From positions 6,039,838 through 6,103,837 of the forward strand of contig JAINUG010000014.1 of NCBI GenBank assembly GCA_029706075.1: a stretch of 64,000 bases of DNA, written 5' to 3'. The position numbers and the translations under genes are program-made. Below the pieces are notes generated by a model, which was not told where the DNA came from, did not search any database, and was given only the letters and a program-made list of their open reading frames with translations. Positions 57,868 through 64,000 of this stretch are shown in pieces. This DNA comes from Aldrovandia affinis. Its lineage: Eukaryota; Chordata; Actinopteri; Notacanthiformes; Halosauridae. Each line of letters begins with the position of its first letter. Within the stretch, counting starts at the first letter, position 1.

Positions 57868-58164
57868 CTTCCATTTGAGAGTGTGCGTGGGAATGTGTGG
57901 GTGTCTGTCACCCTGCCTACACTATATCCTGCATTGCTGCAGGTCTGCAGTTTATCAAGCACACCGGCCTACCTGTCTCTCTGTTTGTCTGTCTGTACCT
58001 ATTCCCACAAACAATGTGCGGGCGGTGTGCAAAGCGGACAGCCCCAAACGCCAGCAGCTGCTCTTGCACCTGACAGTGTCTCTGCCTCTCCACCAAACCT
58101 GACCACAACCGCATCATCTCACGGGGGTGGAGGCATGGGGGCGTGGGGGCGTATCGAGCTTGTT
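57336..58164. other. Non-coding stretch with short CT and GT runs
   Basis: CT run at about 57566-57605 and GT run at about 57836-57860. Open frames here have no domain. Confidence 0.5.
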
Positions 58165-58289
58165 GACGCACTGATTGACATTAACCCCTTGTGGTGTCTC
58201 TGTGGTGACCTGCTCCCCCCTCTGGCATTTCAGACCTCACTGTGGTGGAGGGGACCCAGTCACAAAGGGTTAATGCCAATCAGTGAGTC
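58165..58289. other. Imperfect inverted repeat, 30-bp arms
   Basis: Arms 58165-58194 (GACGCACTGATTGACATTAA-CCCCTTGTGG) and 58260-58289 are complementary at 26 of 30 positions, separated by 65 bp. Could be a small MITE or an RNA hairpin of about 125 nt. Confidence 0.85.
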
Positions 58290-59100
58290 AGCGTGACCTA
58301 TATCAGTCGACACTCCCTCCTACAGAACGTTAATCCCCCAGCCCCCAGCGCAGCGTGTTAACTCCTCCACCGGGTTGTGAAGCGCTGCAGTCTCACTCAG
58401 GTTTGGGGAAGACGGGGCTCACCCTGTCAGGTGCGACAGCCGTATGCCAGCGTTTGGAGCCGGCCGCCCAGCCGCCACGCCAACTCCCGCAGGGGCTGTC
58501 CTATCAGACTGCCGCCGCCTTCACAACAAACTCACAGTGCCAATGTTCAAACCGTCACAGGTAGCTCACCTCCCACCTGGTGTCTGGGCTCCAAACGGGT
58601 TTCACATTCTTTTTAAGGTGAAAACACAATGGCGCAGACCCTGTGGCTCTCCGGTGCCTCGGTGTGAGCTCAAACTGAGCATCACAGTTCAATGGTGACA
58701 ATATCCAGTTGTAAGAGATCTCTGAATTTCGGAAATGGTTGATGCCCCCAAAGGAATGCGTTCAGTGGTGCATGAGGAAATTCTGGTTGTGCTGTAGACT
58801 AGAACAACATATTTACTGGATTATTGTCATTATTACAATAAATGGCAGGATTTCTATTCTCATACAGCCCCCCGCCCCAAATGATTGCCATTGTTTTCCT
58901 TTATATGAAAGGTGACATGAATAATTTTTTTCTTAATGACAAATCAGCAGGATTTCATAAATACATGAATTACAATAATTACACAATTAAACCAAAAATA
59001 GAGAGGGAGGGGCGCATCACCTGTTGACACCTTAGTGGCTCACAGAAGCAAACCTGTAAACTGGTAAACAAAACTACCACAATAAAAATCAGTTCACCAA
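58290..59100. other. Non-coding stretch, nothing recognised
   Basis: Anonymous. The word AATGGCAGGATTTCTATTCT near 58843 weakly resembles the target of the next insertion. Confidence 0.45.
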
Positions 59101-59204
59101 CAAATTGGCAGGATTTTTATATATATATAAGCCTAACCCTAACCCAAAATACGGTGCGTTAGACTGCCACGCTATCCATCACCCCCAAATTGGCAGGATT
59201 TTTA
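59101..59204 (-). mobile_element. 66-bp SINE-A micro-insertion with 19-bp target duplication
   Basis: CAAATTGGCAGGATTTTTA occurs at 59101-59119 and 59186-59204, identical. The 66 bp between (59120-59185) hold, on the minus strand, a SINE-A head (GATAGCGTGGCAGTCTAACG) followed by TTTTGGGTTAGGGTTAGG and a TA-rich tail. Most of the SINE body is missing, so this is an insertion of a very short transcript, or an insertion later deleted internally. Confidence 0.85.
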
Positions 59205-62200
59205 AATAGTCAAACACAAAAAGTAGGGGGCCAGCCAGGGGGGAGAGGGGGGATTGGGCGGGGGAGGCATGACCAGGTCACACTAAGGCGGGAAGTCAGC
59301 ACAGAGGATCACATTCCAGCACTTTCCAGAGGCCAACCTGCACACACAAGCCCCGTGCGCGTGGATTACAGTCATGTATGTCAAGTCGCTATAAAAAGAC
59401 TGCGGGGAATGCACTGTACCCTGTGCCGTTATTTACGGCGTGGAATCATTCTACTTTTGGCTCCCTGAAGAGCCCGAGATAGAAAGGAGGAATTTGGCCA
59501 CCGCTAAAGATAGTCCCAATCCCGCATAAAAACAGATCTGTGAGTCTGGGGAAAAAAACAAGAAAAGAAAAGCTCGCATTTTAATGTCAGCCAGCTCACA
59601 ACCATTGTGACAGAAATATATATATTTATACACACACACACACACACACATATACATACAGTGTGTTTTGTGACATAAAGCCTCCTGTGAAACTGACATA
59701 ATCCTGTTTTGGCGTTAGCCCGAACGCGTGCTGGACGTTAACTCCCGTCTCCCTGAAATGTATTCCGGGCGAGAGAGACAGAAACAGAAGTGCTTAGGCT
59801 GTTTGTCCTGGAGCTCTGACGGCTTTTTCTGCCACTGGGTGGAACTGGGCAGAACCAGGTGGAACCGGGCGGGACAGGACAAGCCGTAGGGATGTCTCAA
59901 GGTTCTCTCCCTTACCCGAAATAGCGGGAAGGTGGCCATGGCCAATATTTTTTTTGACAGCTTGGTGATATTTTTTTCCAAAATGCACTCATTACTCATT
60001 ATTTTCAGATTTTTTTGTGATTCCATGTCAGAGCAGAATGTGGATGACACAAACGGACACACACACACGCACATATACATGCACATACTGTATACATGCA
60101 CACACATTCATTCATACACACGGACACACACACATACATGCACACACATTCACCGGTTCACCGAAAGGGGAACTGTGTGTCTTTCTGAACCCAGCTCCGG
60201 TGTGCTCAGGGGTTAAAGACACGGCCGAACACATCACCCTGACTCACTCCTCCCTCACAACTGCAAACTCCAGGACCTGTTTGTCTTTCCAAATCTGTAC
60301 ATACTGCACTCTGGTGCAACATGCACCCCTCAACCTAAATGGCTTTACATACAGATGAGAATGCAGTGTCATGATTTACATTCAACACACATTCTCTCTC
60401 TCTTTCTCTCTCTGCCATTTTCTTTTTCTCTTATTCTCTCAATCCCTTATTTCTTTGAGACAAACCAACTGTGCAGACATTGATCTTTATTTTTTAAGCT
60501 TTGTACTAACCACTATGTGTGGTGCATTGTGGGTATTTTTGTGTACTGTATCGAGTGCGGTGCCTCGTGGGGTATTTGGGTATACTGTATAGAGTGTGTG
60601 TTTGTGTATGTGTGCGTCCATGTATGCATATAAATGAGTGTTTGTGCAAATGTGTGTGTGTGCATTGTGTATGAATATGAATATGAGTTGGTGTTAGCAG
60701 GTCTGCTGCTACCTGCATTTGCATGTGACCTTTGTGTTGGGTTGTTGGGGTCACCCCCACCCCCTACATACACACCCTGCTTCAGGTGAGGTAGAGGTAA
60801 TGGCCCCACTCCACCCTGCCCCACACTATCCCACGGGACGTTAAAGAATCACCCTGGCAACTGTTCAGGGGCAGGCCAGGAGCTTACTGGATTAGACCCA
60901 AAAACGCTCAGGTATTAGTCCTGCGAATTTGTGAGAGAGGGAGAGAGGGAAAGAGAGACAACGAGGACATGCAGAACGCCCATGTGTGCTGGTCGCGGTG
61001 CGTGCATGTAAAGGTCGTGGGCATACATGCACACGTCCGTCTTTGTTTTGTTTTTTTGTTAAAGTCCAGACCCTTAAAGTGAATGGTCTCCATGCATTCT
61101 TAAATACATTTGATCTGTTACAGGCAGCCGAGTGCCCCCTCCTCCAATCAAAGGCAGGCGGCACATGGCTGTGAATGGAGAATAGAGTTTGACCTTTGAC
61201 CTGTGGAGTGGGTGGCAGGCGGGGAGCGCTGATGTTATCTGCAGTCTCCGGGCGGCCACTTCCTGTCAGCCTGGCATCTGTGCTGCACGTGTGCCGAGAG
61301 AGAGAGAGAGAGAGAGAGAAACTGTATTCCAATTCGTATTCATTTTGTTCTCCAAACCCCTCTCAAGTTTAGCAATGTAACTTTTACAGTTGTATTTATT
61401 AAACTGTGTTTAATAACAAGGCGCAACCCTGCTGAATGTGCGGTCATTGAGAAGCGTGACTGAGGCAGTTTTATGGCAAATATCCACCCCCCGAAACCTT
61501 ATACAAACAAAAACTGTCCCCATTTATTGTTTCTCGATGGGGGAGTGTGTAAATGGACATTTGCAATCGCTGTCAGTAACTTCCTGTGGTTAATCCCCTA
61601 CCCCCTGAGTTAGGGGAAGTGTGTGTGTTGGGGGGTGTGGAAGTGTGCGTGTGGGGGGGTGCAGAGGGATACTGGAAAGGGTCATCCACGGTGCTTAAAT
61701 CAAACGTCAAATAGAAACAAGATGGGAGGAAGATAATGTTTCCTCTCTGTAGGGTCAGGATTGTTTGGGGTTTTGTGATGGTCCCTACCTGAGTGCTGAG
61801 GTGACTTGAGATAAAATGTAGAGTGCAAAGAGGTCAAAAAAGATTTTCTCTCTTCTCCCCCCTCACTTTTCAAAGGCACGTAAGAAAGAAGAGAGAAAAA
61901 AACGCCCGTGCACAAGCCTGACCTGTCAATGTTCCAAGTGCAATATGTACGGACTTGTGTGTGTGTGTGTCTCTGTGTGTGTGTGTGTGGCACGGCTCTT
62001 TGATCTGCAGCATTGCATAACGAGCTGCAGGTTGACATGAAGAGGCAGTGTGTGCAGGCAGCTCTGTGTTATTGCAGCACAGAGTGGCGATGCTCTCGGT
62101 AGATCCGGTATCAAAGTGCCTTTTGACGGCCAGTTTCCCTGGTAACCAGCCAAGCTTCCTGTCGACCTGACTTCAAACGCAGCAGCTGACGTATAATTTC

Positions 62201-62379
62201 TTCTTCTTTTTTTACATTCCAGGAGCTCAGATCTGATACAGAGTAAGTCTGCCCACGAGAACAATCTGGCAAAAAATAAATAAATGGAGATGAAGTTGAA
62301 GTAAAAATGAGGGCATTAAAAGGTTCTCAGTGCAGGTGGAGAGAGTTTCTGCTCCCAGGTTTCTTTGAAGTGAGCAACA
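59205..62379. other. Non-coding stretch with small microsatellites
   Basis: CA repeat at about 59630-59650, CA-rich stretches at 60058-60150, GT-rich at 60590-60665, GA at 61298-61320. Otherwise anonymous; open frames up to 146 codons have no domain. No gene recognised. Confidence 0.5.
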
Positions 62380-62600
62380 AGGACACACACACATACACAC
62401 ACATGCACACATGCATACATACACACACTCACACACACACACACTTCCACACATGCACCCAGACACACTCACACATACTCACACACACACACACACACAG
62501 AGCACAGCACCCAGACACACACACAGCACAGTGCAGAACCCAGACACACACACACACACTTACACACACCACACACACACACACTCACACACAGTGTCCA
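62380..62600. repeat. CA compound array
   Basis: CA repeats with ACATGCAC, CACTCACA and the larger word CAGAGCACAGCACCCAGACA. Frames over it are artefacts. Confidence 0.9.
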
Positions 62601-62771
62601 GACACACTTGTCTTTTGCTCCACAGAGAGAGTGGTAGAGAGTGGGCCTGTGCTGCTCTCACTGATGAAGGAGCAGAAGAGCTCAAGAAATGACAGGTTCA
62701 GTGCAGAGCACAAGGACATGGCCACAGGGCTCAGAAACTCACTGCCTCACGGGATACCCTCTGCAGATGGA

Positions 62772-63155
62772 ATACACACACACACACGCACACCACAGCA
62801 CAGCACCCAGACACACACACACACACACACACACTCACACACGCACACACGCAGATGCGCACGCAAACACACAGCACAGCACACACACACATGCACAGAC
62901 GCACACACAAACACATGCACAGCCTCCAGACACACACACACAGCACAGCACACACACACACACACACAAACGCACAGCACCCAGACACACACACGTCACA
63001 AACACATGCATACCTGCAATATACACACACATGCATACCTGCACATATGCACGCACACCCACCCACACACACACACCCGCAAACCTGCACACGTGCATGC
63101 GCACACAGTCACTTGAACACAAACACAAACATAGACACACAAACACTAAACTCTG
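62772..63155. repeat. CA compound array
   Basis: As at 62380-62600, with repeated ACAGCACAGCACCCAGACAC words and later ACATGCATACCTGCA words. The two arrays are separated by about 170 bp of non-repetitive sequence. Confidence 0.9.
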
Positions 63156-64000
63156 AAACAAATAGAGTATTTATGAACACTTATCCACGTTCTTCATGAA
63201 CACACAGCTTTTCCTACCACTGTGATCTCAACTAAACACTCCGGCATGACCATGGTGTGACTGAATCGCTGGAAAGTGGGGGGAAATATTATGACGTGTT
63301 CCCGAAACAGGAATTTTTTCATTTTAACGAGACCTCAATCCCTCTCTCAGGATTCTGCAAACTCCCTGTGACATCACACATAATTCCCGCCAGAGCCGTC
63401 TTACTGCATAGTCAGGAGTAAGCCAGGCAGAAAGTGTCAAAGTTTTTTTTTTTGTTCCAAAGAGAAGGCCAATGTAAGGAATTGGGTGTTTGCTGCAAGG
63501 AGACATTTTTGGGTCACCAGTGACTTGTTTTTTTAAATCTGAACTGTGAGCAAATCACAGATCGCAAACAATTAATCACTAGCGATTAGCAATTCCAAAT
63601 TGTGGCAAGATAGAAACAGAAAATGTTTTTTTTTTAAAGAATAAACGTGAGCTTTTAACCAGAGGGTTGCCTTGTTTGAATCCCCAGTGAGGCACTGCTT
63701 TTGTGAACTTAAGCTCAGTACTTAAACTCAATCACTTAAATACGTCATCTTAAATAGCCATTGGACAAAATTACATGAATATTATTACCATTATAAAATA
63801 TTCATATTCGTTGGTTTCTTGTGATGTCTCTTCCTGTATTTCCTGGCCTTCTAATTTGTAGTTTTTCAACGTGCCGTCTAACCCTCCGACTCTTTGAATC
63901 GTTGGTCAGCCGCGTGAGGCGCGCGTGAGGCCGGATGTGGAGGTGTGTGCCTGAATGCTCACCTGGGTGGGACCCCTGGACTGAGCACGCTCTGTGTGTA
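63156..64000. other. Non-coding stretch, nothing recognised
   Basis: Anonymous sequence, with T-runs near 63443-63452 and 63626-63634. No coding exon recognised. Confidence 0.5.

Overview
This window reads as non-coding chromosomal DNA of a vertebrate, most likely a ray-finned (teleost-type) fish. The evidence is the repeat content: several Tc1/mariner families with recognisable fish-type terminal inverted repeats, tRNA-derived SINEs with LINE-type tails, an internally deleted hAT element, and very long GT/CA, GA/CT and ATT microsatellites. I cannot name the species. I found no convincing host protein-coding gene and no canonical tRNA, rRNA or CRISPR array. The window could be a gene desert or the inside of a very long intron. 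Nearly all longer open frames are either transposase remnants or low-complexity translations of dinucleotide repeats.

Layout. 1-9.5 kb: mostly anonymous sequence with a SINE-like element (2.87 kb), an inverted-repeat element (3.2 kb), a SINE with a clear target-site duplication (4.35 kb) followed by a tandem-duplicated repeat (4.7-5.25 kb), and a perfect 20-bp-arm hairpin (8.7 kb). 9.5-23.4 kb: SINE copies, two Tc1-like remnants (12.4 and 13.5 kb), a GT-rich compound array (16.2 kb), an 11-copy minisatellite (17.6 kb) and a purine-rich tandem duplication (21.9-22.3 kb). 23.7-26.7 kb is the most structured locus: a Tc1-like element with both ends and flanking TA, whose transposase reading frame is interrupted by a 1.9-kb near-perfect palindromic (foldback) element and also by a 65-bp LINE-type tail. 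27-39 kb: a full SINE with a 15-bp target duplication, Tc1 remnants, several mosaic repeats, GT arrays, and a SINE embedded in an ATT array. 39.4-41.4 kb: a candidate short inverted-repeat element and a 1165-bp hAT-type element with an 8-bp target duplication and an intact BED-zinc-finger ORF. 43.5-64 kb: more copies of the main SINE (including a 66-bp micro-insertion), 470-600 bp CA/GT arrays, a LINE 3' end inserted in a Tc1 remnant (55.4-56.7 kb), and a GA array.

The parts do not form an operon or pathway. They record successive transposition: one tRNA-derived SINE family accounts for about a dozen copies, and several insertions are nested so that relative ages can be read. The foldback element at 24432-26348 is the best candidate for something undescribed. 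Its arms are almost identical, carry repeated subterminal motifs, and contain different numbers of a ~123-bp AT-rich unit. Family assignments rest on motif recognition from memory and have not been searched against a repeat library.
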